Below, one piece after another: positions 22,301-32,571 of a stretch of 64,000 bases of DNA. Made by a program: the position numbers and the translations under genes. Each line of letters opens with the position of its first letter. Position 1 is the first letter of the stretch. Source of the stretch: Treponema sp. (GTDB taxonomy: Bacteria > Spirochaetota > Spirochaetia > Treponematales > Breznakiellaceae); the NCBI GenBank assembly GCA_031265845.1, contig JAISCC010000105.1, positions 1 through 64,000 of the forward strand. The letters run 5' to 3'. The notes beneath the pieces are model-generated. The model searched no databases, was not told where the DNA came from, and saw only the letters and a program-made list of their open reading frames with translations.

Positions 22301-23736
22301 TTGTGGAGGAAGGGCAGCGGGTGTACTTCGGCACGGCGCTCATTAAAAGAGAAGAGAAAGAAATCACCGCGCCGGAAAACGCCTTTGCCATGCGCATCGG
22401 CGACACGCTCTACCTTATCGGACAGGATCAGAAGATCGAAGTCCGCAACGGTTCCGAATTTCTCGTGAAAAAAGGCGATGTCGTGGTTGCCGAAAAAACG
22501 CTGGCAATGTTCGATCCCTTCTCCGATCCCATCATTGCGGAAGCGTCCGGCATTGTAAAGTACGAAGACATTGTGGCGGGTTCAACACTGAAAGAAGAAG
22601 TTGATGAGGAAACCGGCAATATTGAGAAACGTATCACCGACATTCAACTTGAAACCAAGCAACCCCGCATTCTCCTTGTTGATGACGAAGGCAATGAGCT
22701 TGCGTCATACTTCCTCCCCGGCGGCGCGTACATTCTGATCGATGAGGGCGAGCGGATAAGCGCAGGTAGAACCATAGCCAAGACCTTGAAAGAGTCCGCC
22801 AAAGCGAGCGACATCACGAGCGGACTTCCCCGCGTCAGCGAGCTTTTTGAGGCGCGCAAGCCCAAGAGCCCGTCGGTGTTGGCGCAGGTGTCAGGCGTGG
22901 TGCATTTTGAAGGCGCGGTCAAAGGCAAACGCCTTGTCGTCATACACGACGGCTTTGGCAAGGAATTCAAGCATCTAATTCCCATGACCAAGCGTCTGCT
23001 CGTACGGGACGGCGACAGCGTGGAGGCGGGAGAACCGCTCTGTGTGGGCGCCGCGAATCCGCACGAAATTCTGCACATCATGGGCGAGAGTTATTTGCAC
23101 CGGTACCTTATGGATGAGATTCAGCAGGTCTACCGTCTCCAGGGCGTGTCCATCAATGACAAGCATATCGGCGTCATCATCAGGCAGATGATGCGCAAGG
23201 TTGAGATAATGGCGGTGGGCGACACCAAGTTCATCTACGGACAATTGGTTGACAAGCGGCGATTCCATGCGGAAAATGAGCGCGTGATCGTGGAGGGGGG
23301 GCAACCGGCGATTGCCCGTCCGGTGTTTCAGGGCATTACCCGCGCCTCGCTCAACATTGACTCGTTTCTTTCGGCCGCAAGCTTTCAGGAAACCACCAAG
23401 GTGCTTACCAACGCGGCAATCGCGGGCGCTACGGACGCTCTGCGCGGCTTGAAGGAAAACATCATCATCGGACACCCGATTCCCGCAGGCACGGGCATGA
23501 AGCTCTACCGTGACGTGAAGCTCTTTGGCGGCGAAAATCAGGACCTTGACAAAGAAATGGAAGAGATTCTCGAACGTCGCAAACTCGAAAGAGCCCAGGA
23601 AGCGGCTAATGAATATGATTACGGCATGGACGATGATGATTACTATGATGACGAACTGTCGAATGACTTTGAAGGAACGGATATGGAGACTGGCGGGACA
23701 GGCTTTGACGATGATTATGACGATGACGATGATTGA
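19369..23736 (+). CDS. rpoC: DNA-directed RNA polymerase subunit beta-prime
   Basis: [14 protein letters not shown] active site, zinc-ribbon [34 protein letters not shown]. Confidence 0.98.
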   Translation: MRDIQDFNSIKIQLASPDMIREWSYGEVKKPETINYRTLRPEKDGLFCERIFGTTKEWECYCGKFKSIRYKGVICDRCGVEVTHFKVRRERMGHIELAAPVSHIWYYRSVPSRMGLLLDVPMAALRSVLYYEKYMVIDPGDTDLKKMQTLAEDEYADAQERYGGAFSAGMGADAIRTLLENLDLDAMSAELRAKMIEKGSKSDKRLLKRIEIVENFRNSNNKPEWMILDVIPVIPPELRPMVQLDGGRFATSDLNDLYRRVINRNNRLRRLMALNAPDIIIRNEKRMLQEAVDALFDNSKKKRVVKGASNRPLKSISDMLKGKQGRFRQNLLGKRVDYSGRSVITVGPDLKMWQCGLPTKMALELFKPFIMKRLKDKGVVYNINKAKLLVEQETPEVFAILDEVVKEHPVLLNRAPTLHRLGIQAFEPVLVEGKAIRLNPLVCHAFNADFDGDQMAIHVPLTQAAQMECWTLMLSVRNLLDPANGKTIVYPSQDMVLGCNFLTCVKPNSRGQGRRYLDLDEALMAIDRGALEWEALIKTKPPKSPVWEKVGKEARVGEDGLIETTAGRLAFNEAMPEEIPFINCELKDKELRALIEQVFVKQGSWITVKMVDAIKATGYKYATIFGATIGIDDIVVPKEKTEMLDKANKEVDSVQRQYQQGHITAQERYDRVVDIWNKCNDDLTSITMKTLEADKDGFNSIHMMANSGARGSRTQIRQLAGMRGLMAKPSGDIIELPIRSNFKEGLSVIEFFISTNGARKGLADTALKTSQAGYLTRRLVDIAQDVVVNEDDCGTINGIAYSAIKDGEEIVEPLSDRIVGRYTLERVRNPITGEIIIDINEEITEEIAKRIDDAGVDAVAIRTVLTCEAKHGVCRKCYGRNLATNRPVDIGDAVGTIAAQSIGQPGTQLTMRTFHIGGAASKISEENRISLKYPVFVKEVSGTHVELPNGIWLFTRKGQTIVNKVMSEFKIEDGDTLLVEEGQRVYFGTALIKREEKEITAPENAFAMRIGDTLYLIGQDQKIEVRNGSEFLVKKGDVVVAEKTLAMFDPFSDPIIAEASGIVKYEDIVAGSTLKEEVDEETGNIEKRITDIQLETKQPRILLVDDEGNELASYFLPGGAYILIDEGERISAGRTIAKTLKESAKASDITSGLPRVSELFEARKPKSPSVLAQVSGVVHFEGAVKGKRLVVIHDGFGKEFKHLIPMTKRLLVRDGDSVEAGEPLCVGAANPHEILHIMGESYLHRYLMDEIQQVYRLQGVSINDKHIGVIIRQMMRKVEIMAVGDTKFIYGQLVDKRRFHAENERVIVEGGQPAIARPVFQGITRASLNIDSFLSAASFQETTKVLTNAAIAGATDALRGLKENIIIGHPIPAGTGMKLYRDVKLFGGENQDLDKEMEEILERRKLERAQEAANEYDYGMDDDDYYDDELSNDFEGTDMETGGTGFDDDYDDDDD

Positions 23737-23816
23737 GCGTGGCAGAGGCGCTTCGGAGAAAATGGATAAATCATTGTATTATAAATAAGTATGCTAAAGC
23801 GGTTTTCTCTTCAGGC

Positions 23817-23857
23817 TAAAAACCTCTGAAAACTCCAATTTTCAGAGGTTTTCTTTA
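23817..23857 (+). terminator. Rho-independent terminator after rpoC
   Basis: AAAACCTCTGAAAA-CTCCAA-TTTTCAGAGGTTTT followed by CTTTAT. Confidence 0.85.
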
Positions 23858-24045
23858 TATAATTCCATGTGTGTTATCCTTGTTTGTTCATTGGTTCAAC
23901 GCAATGTAAACATGTCCTAGTCAAAAAACCTGCGCGACAGGAAAAGCCCGATGGAGCAAACCTTTTCGGGATATTCTCCGTCAATTCAGATCATGTGTGA
24001 GGCAAGCCCGGCAGCAATCTTGCATGGAATGCCCCAAGACGCGCT

Positions 24046-25665
24046 TCAACATTCGGCAATAATTGAGCGCAGCTTGAGTATGCGCGAGGGTTCTACTGAA
24101 AGCTCGTCCATTTCCATCTCTACAAACGCTTTCGTCAAGCTGTAGTCCCCTCCTAAACCGCCGCAGACGCCGCACCAGATGCCCGCCTTGTGAGCGTTTT
24201 CGCAGGCAAGCCGAATAAGCCGCAGTATCGCTTCATGGCGGGTGTCACAAAATGAGGAGAGCGAATCGTTCTGCCGGTCTATCGCAAGCGTGTACTGAGT
24301 CAGATCGTTTGTGCCTATGCTGAAAAAGGCGGCTTCTTTTGCCAATACATCGCTTATAACTGCCGAAGCGGGCGTCTCCACCATAATTCCTATGGGAACA
24401 TCAGCCTTAAACGCTATGCCCTTGGACGCAAGCTCCTCGCGGGCGCTTTTAGCCATCTCTTTCGCCCTCACCAACTCTTCCAGCGAGTTTATCATGGGAA
24501 ACATGATGGACGCATTCCCGTAGATCGAGGCGCGGTAGATCGCCCGCAATTGGGTCTTGAACAGATCTGGACGGGTAAGGCAGATGCGGATAGCCCGCAT
24601 ACCTAACGCGGGGTTTTCTTCCTCAGGCAGCTTAAAGTAATCCGCCTGTTTGTCAGCCCCTATGTCAAGCGTACGGATGATGACCTGCCTGCCCCCCATC
24701 TTTTCAAGCGCCTTCCGATAACTTTCGTACTGGGTATCCTCATCCGGGTAATCGTTTCTGCCCAAATAGAGAAATTCACTGCGGAAAAGCCCTATGCCTT
24801 CCGCGTCTCCGGCAAGAGCGGCGTCAGCGTCGCTCACTGACCCTATGTTGGCGTAGAGCTTCAGGGGGCGTCCGTCTTTCGTGAGGGTCGGTTTGCCCCG
24901 CCTCTTTTCAAGGTTTTCCTTTTCCCTGCGTTGCCGCTCTTCTTTTTCCTCCAGTTTCTTGAGTATTTCAGGATCAGGGTCAATGTACAAAACGCCAGTC
25001 TCGCCATCAACCGCCGCTTGCTTGCCGGACAAATCGCCGGACAGAAACGCGCCGAAAGATATGACTGCGGGAATGCCCATAGTTCGCGCGAAAATAGCCG
25101 TGTGGGAATTGGCGGCGCCGTGACGGGACACCAAGGCAAGCGTTGCGTTGCGGTCAAGCTGGGCGGTTTCGCTTGGCGTAAAGTCATCGGCGGCAAGAAT
25201 GACCGGCCCGCCGTTCTCTCCAAGACTCTGATCCTCGCCTGAGAGTATCCGTATCACCCGCTTGGACACATCGTAGACATCTATGGCGCGGGCTTTCATG
25301 TACTCGTCGTCCATGTCGGCGAAGTCCTGCGCCAGACAGGAGCCTGCGGTATTGACCGCGTACTCGGCGCAGACTTTCTCGGATGTGATAATGTCGAGTA
25401 TAGGGTCGGTGTAATCAGTGTCTTCGAGCATCATGCGGTGTATCTCGAAGAGCAGCGCGTTTTCCTTTCCGATTTTATCGGTCATTGTACCGGCTAACTG
25501 GTCAAGCTGCTCCGCCGCTGTTGCGCGAGCGGCATGAAAGCGTTCGGTTTCTAATTCAACATTGTCTATAGCGCGTTTTTCAACGGAAAGGCTTTTCCGT
25601 TTGAGAAAGGAAAGGCGTCCCCTCGCTATGCCTCCGCTTACGCCCTTGCCTTGCAGTGTGATCAT
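24046..25665 (-). CDS. ptsI: PTS enzyme I (phosphoenolpyruvate-protein phosphotransferase)
   Basis: VSRHGAANSHTAIFARTMGIPAV, GLFRSEFLYLGR, RTLDIGADKQADYF, MFPMINSLEEL, FSIGTNDLTQYTLAIDR; ATGA overlap at 25662-25665. Confidence 0.94.
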   Translation of the reverse strand: MITLQGKGVSGGIARGRLSFLKRKSLSVEKRAIDNVELETERFHAARATAAEQLDQLAGTMTDKIGKENALLFEIHRMMLEDTDYTDPILDIITSEKVCAEYAVNTAGSCLAQDFADMDDEYMKARAIDVYDVSKRVIRILSGEDQSLGENGGPVILAADDFTPSETAQLDRNATLALVSRHGAANSHTAIFARTMGIPAVISFGAFLSGDLSGKQAAVDGETGVLYIDPDPEILKKLEEKEERQRREKENLEKRRGKPTLTKDGRPLKLYANIGSVSDADAALAGDAEGIGLFRSEFLYLGRNDYPDEDTQYESYRKALEKMGGRQVIIRTLDIGADKQADYFKLPEEENPALGMRAIRICLTRPDLFKTQLRAIYRASIYGNASIMFPMINSLEELVRAKEMAKSAREELASKGIAFKADVPIGIMVETPASAVISDVLAKEAAFFSIGTNDLTQYTLAIDRQNDSLSSFCDTRHEAILRLIRLACENAHKAGIWCGVCGGLGGDYSLTKAFVEMEMDELSVEPSRILKLRSIIAEC

Positions 25666-26933
25666 GACGCCGCTCCATAGGCTTTGAGAAGCAACGATTC
25701 CGCCTCCGCGTTCCACAAACCCTGATGAGCTTGGCAACTTGCGTGAAGCTGCGCGAACAGACTGTCGTTTTGTCCGAGCTTTTCAAAGTCGGCCAAGGCG
25801 GTCAGCGGCAGGTTAATGTGGGTATACGTGAGTATCTTGCCCGCCCTCAGTTCCGGCAGTTTCGCCACCGCCTCGGCAACCGCGTCTAGCCCGCAAATAT
25901 GCGTCACCATAACCGCCGGACGCATCTTCTTTTCAGAGGCTAAAGCGAGCGCTTCCTTAAGGTCTTCGGTATTGCCGCCGGTGCTTCCTAAAATATGGGC
26001 GCTGGTGTAATGGCAGTTGTACAGGTTCATCATCGCCGAAAAGTTCTTGTCCTGGGGTCCGGCGAAAAAGTTAAGGCAACCGTCAAATGCCAGAAGCTTG
26101 TCGCCCAACTCGGCGAGTTCCTGTATGGGCGCATAGACAAACACATCGTCATAGCCTTGTCCGCCGGAGATGTCCATAAGAAGCGCGTACTGGTCCGCGT
26201 GGCGGCTGGGATTTACGTAGCGCAGTTCAACGCCTCGCTTTTGCGCCAGTTCCGGGCTGACAAGCTGCTCAGCCCGCCGCAGTCTTCCTTCGTCCACATC
26301 GGTAACAACGATTCGCGCCGGGCGGTTGCCGCCATAAAGCGGGTACTCAACCGCGCCCAGCCCCATGGGCCCCGCGCCGCCGAGGATCAGCGCATTGCCG
26401 CCGGGCTTGATGTCCATGGCGTGTTGGTAGTTCTGCTTGTTGGTGTGGTACATCATATGATAGCCGCCGATGATGCAACTGACCGGCTCCGCAAGCGAAG
26501 CGTAAAAATAGGCGTCCCCGTCGTAGTGGAGCAGGCAGCCCAGTTCCATGACCTCATGCGGCAGGATGCAGTAGGTGGCGTCCCCGCCGAAAAACTCGTA
26601 GGAGTAGCCGGGGGAGGCGAGGCTGCCCTTGTAGTTCAGCGCCGGCTGCTGGGCGAATTTTTCGCCGGCTTTGAATTCGTTCTGCCATTGGGCGCCGACT
26701 TTGACAATATCGCCGGCAAACTCATGCCCAATGATGATGGGGTTGGTGGCTACGTTTTGAGGGCAGCGTTTGTGGTTCTTCCCCTGTTTCAATAGTTTGT
26801 AGGTTGACATGCAGATGCTGTCGCTCACCACTTTGACCAGGATTTCATCGTCTTGTATGTCGGGAAGTTCAAATTCTTCCAGCCTTAAATCATCAGCGCC
26901 GTAAAGCCGCGCCGCTTTTGTCTTCTGTCCCAT
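25662..26933 (-). CDS. Zn-dependent alcohol/polyol-phosphate dehydrogenase (sorbose-1-phosphate reductase-like)
   Basis: GHEFAGDIVKVG, LILGGAGPMGLGAVEYPL, VVTDVDEGRLRRAEQL. Confidence 0.75.
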   Translation of the reverse strand: MGQKTKAARLYGADDLRLEEFELPDIQDDEILVKVVSDSICMSTYKLLKQGKNHKRCPQNVATNPIIIGHEFAGDIVKVGAQWQNEFKAGEKFAQQPALNYKGSLASPGYSYEFFGGDATYCILPHEVMELGCLLHYDGDAYFYASLAEPVSCIIGGYHMMYHTNKQNYQHAMDIKPGGNALILGGAGPMGLGAVEYPLYGGNRPARIVVTDVDEGRLRRAEQLVSPELAQKRGVELRYVNPSRHADQYALLMDISGGQGYDDVFVYAPIQELAELGDKLLAFDGCLNFFAGPQDKNFSAMMNLYNCHYTSAHILGSTGGNTEDLKEALALASEKKMRPAVMVTHICGLDAVAEAVAKLPELRAGKILTYTHINLPLTALADFEKLGQNDSLFAQLHASCQAHQGLWNAEAESLLLKAYGAAS

Positions 26934-26985
26934 ATAATTTCTCCTTGTGTGTGGATTTGCAGGAACCTTGTACCCGCAGGGTTCC

Positions 26986-27936
26986 TTACGCGGTTTTCTC
27001 TATCCGCGTTTTTTGTAAAAGCTCGTCTACCAGAGCGCGATCAGGCGGGTTGGTTCCCGCTGTCGCGCAGGCTCCGGCTGAGGCTGCCATTGCCAGGGCA
27101 AAGCGCTGTTCCTCGGGCATTCCTTGCTCAAAGCCGTATGCCAGTGCGCCTGCCATGCTGTCCCCTGCGCCCACTGTTGAGCATACTTCCACCGGAATTG
27201 CCGCAGCCCGCCAGACGCCGTTTTCGCTTGCAAAGATAGCGCCTTCGCGGCCCATTGAAAGAGCGACCAGCTTAACGCCTTTGTCAATCAAAGAGTGGCA
27301 AAGTTCCGCAAGCCGCGCCTCTGTCACCCGCTCATCATCCGGTATGCCGAAATAATGCAGCAATTCAAAACGGTTGGGCTTGATGTAATCGGGAATCGAA
27401 TCCGGCTCCAACTGGAGCGCCTGTTTAAGGGCTTCGCCGTCCGCGTCAAGAAACACAACAGCGCCGGCGCGGCGCAACAGAACGCACAGGCGTTTGTAGG
27501 CGTCTGCGCCGGGACCCGCCGGAAGGCTGCCTGAAAGCGCGACGGTATTTCCCGGTACGCCGTAAAAGGAAAGTTTGTTTTCCATTTCGCGCCATTCCGT
27601 TGGTTTTATCTCCGGCCCGGGTTCGTTCAATTCGGTTAAAGCGCCGTCCTTGTCCACCACTTTCACATTGGTTCTGGTAAGGGCGGCGATGCGGACAAAA
27701 TCGGCTTTGATTCCTTTTTGAGCAATGCGGGACAAGAGTTCTTCTCCGGCGCCGCCTCCGGCAAATCCAACGGCAACGCTTGCGCCGCCCAAGGCGCGGA
27801 TCATCGCCGAAACATTGACCCCTTTTCCACCGGCGTCCACTTGAACATCCCGCAAACGATTAAGCGCGTTAGGCCGCATCACATCCACACGGGCAGTCTT
27901 GTCCAGCGCGGGATTCAGCGTTACGGTGATTATCAC
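26986..27936 (-). CDS. fruK: 1-phosphofructokinase-family hexose kinase (PfkB superfamily)
   Basis: VTLNPALDKTARVD, DAGGKGVNVSAMIRALGG, CSTVGAGDSMAGALAYG. Confidence 0.85.
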   Translation of the reverse strand: MIITVTLNPALDKTARVDVMRPNALNRLRDVQVDAGGKGVNVSAMIRALGGASVAVGFAGGGAGEELLSRIAQKGIKADFVRIAALTRTNVKVVDKDGALTELNEPGPEIKPTEWREMENKLSFYGVPGNTVALSGSLPAGPGADAYKRLCVLLRRAGAVVFLDADGEALKQALQLEPDSIPDYIKPNRFELLHYFGIPDDERVTEARLAELCHSLIDKGVKLVALSMGREGAIFASENGVWRAAAIPVEVCSTVGAGDSMAGALAYGFEQGMPEEQRFALAMAASAGACATAGTNPPDRALVDELLQKTRIEKTA

Positions 27937-28373
27937 GTCTTCCCTCCGGTTAACATCCGGTACACCTCGTCAACGCCAGCGTTTTTGACAAGGTTTATCG
28001 TATCTTCCCCGGTTTCCAGGTTGTCCACGATATTCCCCATGATGTCCAGGTGTTCGTCTCCTTTCGCCGCAATGCCGATCACCAGGTACACCGGATTTCC
28101 GTGCCAATCTACGCCTTCAGGATAGGCCAGCGCCACAATGCCGGTTGTGATGATGTCTTTTTTGTACGCTTCCTCTCCGTGGGGAATGGCGATAAAATTG
28201 CCTATTCCGGTGCTGAAGGAATTGTCCCGTTTGATCATGCCTTCGATATAGGTTTCGTTGGCATAGCCTGAATCAACCAGCATACGTCCGCAACGGCGTA
28301 TAACGTCTTCGCGTTCCGCCTTTGGTTGATTTAAAATGATATTTTCTTTCTTGAGCATGGGTATATCCGCCAT
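27933..28373 (-). CDS. PTS EIIA component, mannitol/fructose type
   Basis: SFSTGIGNFIAIPHGEEAYKKDIITTGI; start ATG 28373. Confidence 0.88.
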   Translation of the reverse strand: MADIPMLKKENIILNQPKAEREDVIRRCGRMLVDSGYANETYIEGMIKRDNSFSTGIGNFIAIPHGEEAYKKDIITTGIVALAYPEGVDWHGNPVYLVIGIAAKGDEHLDIMGNIVDNLETGEDTINLVKNAGVDEVYRMLTGGKT

Positions 28374-28383
28374 GACAGCTCCT

Positions 28384-30450
28384 TTATGGTAGTGTCCCGC
28401 CTCCGAAACGGGCGAGGATTTCTGTAATTTCTCTTTCAAGAACCGCCCGTATGGTCTCTTGGTTTCCGGCGCGAACCGCCTCAAGAAAAAGAGGCAGATC
28501 AATCAAGGCGCTGGAAATCCCTCCCATTAATTCGCTCACTTCATGAGGCGACGTTTCGGGCAACAACATAAGCGCACAACTTTTTGTATGCTTAAAATAC
28601 GGTTGGGTGAATTTTCCTCCTTCGGGAACAATGACCGCAAACACCGGCGCCGCGTTGCAGGCGCTGCGGATATGCAACAGTACTATTCCCAGTTCGCTGA
28701 CAATCTGGGTGACAATGGACTCCCTGTCCATAAGGGCGCTACGGACAGACTCTGGATTTTCAGGCGCAAAGCGGGCTGCGGCGAAATGGACAAGCTCCTC
28801 AAAGGAGCAGTCCGCTTTGATCGGTTCAACGGCGAAATTGTCAAGCAAGAGCCGCGACTGCATGAAAATCTCAATAAGGCTGTCAAGCCGCTTCTCTAGG
28901 GAAACCGGACGCGCCGGTTGTTCCGCATCCCGCTTGATAAAGGCGAAGGCGTCGACAGCCGTCTGAATTTTCTGATAATCTTCCGCCCCAAGCAGCGTAT
29001 TCACCTGAACAAATGGCTTGTCTGTTTCCGTTAAAGGGATGGTTGAGACAAGAAAATCAACGTCAGCCCATGAAGCCTTGTCATCACAGCCGGACACCTC
29101 GACTTCCAATTCCCCCTTGAACCGCTTGCGCACCTGATACGCCAGCATATAGGACGCGCCGATGCCGGACACACAAACAATGCCTGCCCGAAGAACCCGC
29201 CGCCTGATATTCCGCTCGCCCAAAACGGCAAGAGCTGCCAAGAAATGTATCAGGATGAACGAAATTTCATTTGATGGAACAGGAATCCCAAGACGCTCCT
29301 CAAGAACTTTCACCGCCCTGCGCGTCTTTTCATATTCTTTAGGATAATTTTTTATAAGTTCCTCTTCAAGGGGATTCGGCAGCGCTATGCCTCCCTGCAA
29401 TCTGAGCAGCGCGGCTTCCAGATGCAATGACAAGAGCCGCGTCAACTGCTCATTAGTCTTCAAGATAGCCGCTATCGGGGGATCAAAGCGGTCTATCATC
29501 CGCATGGCAAGGCTTTGGATGAGCGTACGCCTGTCCACCGGACTCGGCTCAAGCGGGCTGTCCTGTTTTGATCGGCACGCCTGAATCCATCCGGCAAGCG
29601 CCTGCCGTTCCGTTTCAGGTACGGGTAGGGAGAATTCGTGTTCCATTTCCGCCGTGATATCTTCGGCAAGGGCGTTTTGGAACGCGCCCATTGAAACATG
29701 CCCGCTGACGCGGCTATTTGTGGCGATCCTGCTCTTTCGCAAACGGTCAACCATCACCATAAGGTAAACGGCGATCAGCGAGAAAGATTCTGCGGTCATC
29801 CAGTCAATCGCATCCTTCTTTCTCCGTAGAATTTCCCGTACGCCCATCTCAATGTCCTCGCCAGGAAAATCAAAGGACGCGGTGTATGACCTGCCGCCCG
29901 AATCTCCGTCTATCATAAAGCGGCTCACCAGAGCGGCGCGAAGAGCTTCCTCGGTTCCAACGCACTGAACGCCCATGCCGCTTTTGCGGGTGACGCTGAC
30001 GCCTCGCACAGAAAGCCAGTCTTCAAGCTCGTCAAGATCGTTGCTTACCGTGGATTCGCTTACACCAAGAACGCTTGCGTAGTAAAACAGTTTTTGCACT
30101 TCGCCGGCATTGGCGATGATCTCTACCAGCAGGCGGAGCAACCGCTCCCGTTTTGAAATAGGATGGGGGGGGGGGGGGGTAAGAACCTCAAGCATTCTCT
30201 GACGGGATTCGCTATCGCCGGAAAGGGTCAATCCTTTGCCCGGAATGGAAAGCAGGGCCGTGTGAAAGGCGGACAGCGCCTCATCCGCGCTTTCCAGTTC
30301 CCGAAAGACGGTCCGGCGGCTTGTGTTCAACGCCGCCGACAAGTCGTCGATCTTCACCGGCTCATCAGAACGCGCCAACAGTTCAAGCAACCGCACCAAT
30401 CTGGGAGAAAGATTCCGCACAGGATTAGACGCCACAACCGTTTCTTCCAT
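28384..30450 (-). CDS. PRD/BglG-type transcriptional activator (MtlR-like) with HTH, EIIB-like and EIIA-like regions
   Basis: LLELLARSDEPVKIDDLSAALNTSRRTVFRELE HTH; CVSGIGASYMLAYQVRKRF EIIB-like; PRD-like region; contains a 15-nt homopolymer. Confidence 0.88.
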   Translation of the reverse strand: MEETVVASNPVRNLSPRLVRLLELLARSDEPVKIDDLSAALNTSRRTVFRELESADEALSAFHTALLSIPGKGLTLSGDSESRQRMLEVLTPPPPHPISKRERLLRLLVEIIANAGEVQKLFYYASVLGVSESTVSNDLDELEDWLSVRGVSVTRKSGMGVQCVGTEEALRAALVSRFMIDGDSGGRSYTASFDFPGEDIEMGVREILRRKKDAIDWMTAESFSLIAVYLMVMVDRLRKSRIATNSRVSGHVSMGAFQNALAEDITAEMEHEFSLPVPETERQALAGWIQACRSKQDSPLEPSPVDRRTLIQSLAMRMIDRFDPPIAAILKTNEQLTRLLSLHLEAALLRLQGGIALPNPLEEELIKNYPKEYEKTRRAVKVLEERLGIPVPSNEISFILIHFLAALAVLGERNIRRRVLRAGIVCVSGIGASYMLAYQVRKRFKGELEVEVSGCDDKASWADVDFLVSTIPLTETDKPFVQVNTLLGAEDYQKIQTAVDAFAFIKRDAEQPARPVSLEKRLDSLIEIFMQSRLLLDNFAVEPIKADCSFEELVHFAAARFAPENPESVRSALMDRESIVTQIVSELGIVLLHIRSACNAAPVFAVIVPEGGKFTQPYFKHTKSCALMLLPETSPHEVSELMGGISSALIDLPLFLEAVRAGNQETIRAVLEREITEILARFGGGTLP
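30165..30179. repeat. 15-nt poly-G (poly-C on coding strand) tract inside the MtlR-like gene
   Basis: Direct count: 6 G at 30165-30170 plus 9 G at 30171-30179; encodes T-PPPP-H. Confidence 0.95.
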
Positions 30451-30469
30451 AAATCCCTTAAAGATTCAC

Positions 30470-30733
30470 CTAAAGGTTCGCCGTTAGAAAACCCCGCGCC
30501 GCTTCAATGGCCGCAGTTTCGTCTTCGCCTTCCGCTTGCACCGTGAACGTCTGTCCGCATTTGAGGCGCAGCTTCATCAAGGCGATGAGCTTCTTGGCGT
30601 CCGCGCTTTGATCGCCGCGATTCACCATAACGCGGCTTTTGTATTCCTGCATTTTCTGTACAAGTTGTCCTGCGGGTCTCGCGTGAATGCCGTTTGGATC
30701 GGTAATCGTATACGAAAATTCCTGCATGTGCAT
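30470..30733 (-). CDS. ptsH: HPr phosphocarrier protein
   Basis: DPNGIHARPAGQLVQKMQEY; SADAKKLIALMKLRLKCGQ. Confidence 0.9.
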   Translation of the reverse strand: MHMQEFSYTITDPNGIHARPAGQLVQKMQEYKSRVMVNRGDQSADAKKLIALMKLRLKCGQTFTVQAEGEDETAAIEAARGFLTANL

Positions 30734-30750
30734 CTCCTTATTCAAAGATG

Positions 30751-30809
30751 TCTGGCGCCGACCGTTTGACGCGCCGGAAGACGCCCCTTCCGGCGCACCG
30801 TCAGACATC
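30751..30809. promoter_or_regulatory. Compound inverted repeat between the EIICB and HPr genes
   Basis: GATGTCTG...CAGACATC outer arms, GCCGGAAG-ACGCCC-CTTCCGGC inner stem. Confidence 0.5.
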
Positions 30810-30834
30810 ACCGCGTCCGCTTCGTGCGCGGCGG

Positions 30835-32244
30835 TTATTTCTTCAAGGCCGCGACAATTCCATCATATTCCGGCGCGCCAAGAAAATCTGTGATCGTTAC
30901 AAGGCGGGCTTTCGGGTTCGCGTTTCGCGCCCGTTCCTGCAATTCCTTGTGGCAGATGATAATATCCGCGTCAGCAGGGACTTCGCTCACCGGCGAATGG
31001 ATGACGGTGACGCCTGTGACGCCCGCAGTCTGTATCTTTTTCCGCAGTTTGGTGGCTCCCATAGCGCTGGAACCCATGCCGGCGTCGCAGGCAAAGACAA
31101 TTTTCTTTACCGCCGCGTTAGCCGAAGCGCCAGCCGAAGCGTCCCATGCGGTTTTGGTCGCTTCTACGGAAACGCCTTTGGACTCAGCTTTGTTCACCCT
31201 GGTTTTTGCCTGCGCCGCTTCAAGATCAGCGTCATCCTTGCCGAATGCTTTGAGCAATATCATTGACAGGAGGAATGATACGCCGCCGCCTGCCAGTATG
31301 CCCAGGATGTTAGGAATATACGCGCCTCTAGGCGTCATCATAAGCTCGGCGAAAATGGAACCCGGTGAAGCCGGAGCGATGAGTCCGCCGCCGAATATGC
31401 TTAAAACCAGAACGCCGGTAAAACCGCCGCCCATCATGGCAAGAATCAGAATCGGATTCATCAGGACGTATGGGAAGTAAATTTCATGGATGCCGCCCAG
31501 GAAGTGAATGATCGCCGCGCCGGGAGCGCTGCTTTTGGCGTTGCCCTTTCCCACCAGGCAGTACGCCAGCAGAAGTCCAAGCCCGGGACCGGGATTTGAT
31601 TCAATCATGAAATAAATGGAGCGGCCTACCGCCTCCGCCTGCTGGGAGCCGAGGGGGGTGAACACGCCGTGGTTAATGGCGTTGTTCAAAAACAGGACTT
31701 TTGCGGGTTCTACAAGTATTGACGCAAAGGGAAGCAGCTTGTGATCCACCATCCAACCGACCCCGGCGCCGAGCGCGTTGGTTGCGGTCGCGGCGATGGG
31801 GCCTATGCCGAGGTAGCAGACAACTGAAAGTGTGCCGCCAATGATCCCTGCGGAAAAATTGTTCACCAGCATTTCAAAACCGGCCGGGATATGACTTTCT
31901 ATCATATCATCAAATTTCTTGATGCAGAAACCGCCCAGGGGTCCCGCAATCATGGCGCCCAGGAACATAGGAATGTCCGCCCCCATGATGACGCCGATAG
32001 TGGCGATTGAGCCGACTAAGCCGCCTCGCACGCCGCCGCCCGCCAGCTTGCCTCCGGTATAACCAATGAGGAGCGGCAGGAGATAGGTCAGCATGGGACC
32101 GACCATGGCTCCCAGCTTTTCATTGGGCAGCCAGCCCGTGGGAATGAATAATGTCGTAATAAGCCCCCATGCGATAAAAGCGCCTAAATTCGGCATAACC
32201 ATAGCGGAAAGCGACCGCCCCACTTTTTGTACCGTCTGTTTCAT
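30835..32244 (-). CDS. mtlA: PTS mannitol-type EIICB permease
   Basis: MKQTVQKVGRSLSAMVMPNLGAFIAWGLITTLFIPTGW; FACDAGMGSSAMGATKLRKK EIIB P-site. Confidence 0.92.
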   Translation of the reverse strand: MKQTVQKVGRSLSAMVMPNLGAFIAWGLITTLFIPTGWLPNEKLGAMVGPMLTYLLPLLIGYTGGKLAGGGVRGGLVGSIATIGVIMGADIPMFLGAMIAGPLGGFCIKKFDDMIESHIPAGFEMLVNNFSAGIIGGTLSVVCYLGIGPIAATATNALGAGVGWMVDHKLLPFASILVEPAKVLFLNNAINHGVFTPLGSQQAEAVGRSIYFMIESNPGPGLGLLLAYCLVGKGNAKSSAPGAAIIHFLGGIHEIYFPYVLMNPILILAMMGGGFTGVLVLSIFGGGLIAPASPGSIFAELMMTPRGAYIPNILGILAGGGVSFLLSMILLKAFGKDDADLEAAQAKTRVNKAESKGVSVEATKTAWDASAGASANAAVKKIVFACDAGMGSSAMGATKLRKKIQTAGVTGVTVIHSPVSEVPADADIIICHKELQERARNANPKARLVTITDFLGAPEYDGIVAALKK

Positions 32245-32518
32245 ATTTCTCTCCTTTATATAGTTGATAAACGTACGCCTGTTTCAAAACGCGAACTACG
32301 TTCGGGTTAGTTTTGAAACAGCTTCCTGTTATTATTTTACGGCGTAAGCGTTAAAAAACGCAAGCAAAACACATGCAGAATTGACATGCCCATGATGTGC
32401 CAAAAATGAAGAACAGGCGAGAGTCTTGACGGCGTGGCGAGGCGCTCTCACGCGAAGGTTGTAGTAGAGCGACAGGAGGCTCTTCGCATACCCAAGTCGA
32501 GCGTTTCACCGGCGGCGG

Positions 32519-32571
32519 CGAATCTTGCCGTACTGACGCGGGCGAAGGGCCGGTCAGTACGGCAAGATTCG
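32519..32571. repeat. Perfect 19-bp inverted repeat with 15-nt loop
   Basis: CGAATCTTGCCGTACTGAC (32519-32537) / GTCAGTACGGCAAGATTCG (32553-32571). Confidence 0.9.

Noticed and set aside
23296-23302. 7-G run inside rpoC as a contingency tract
   Set aside because: Too short compared with the 15-nt tracts and inside an essential gene
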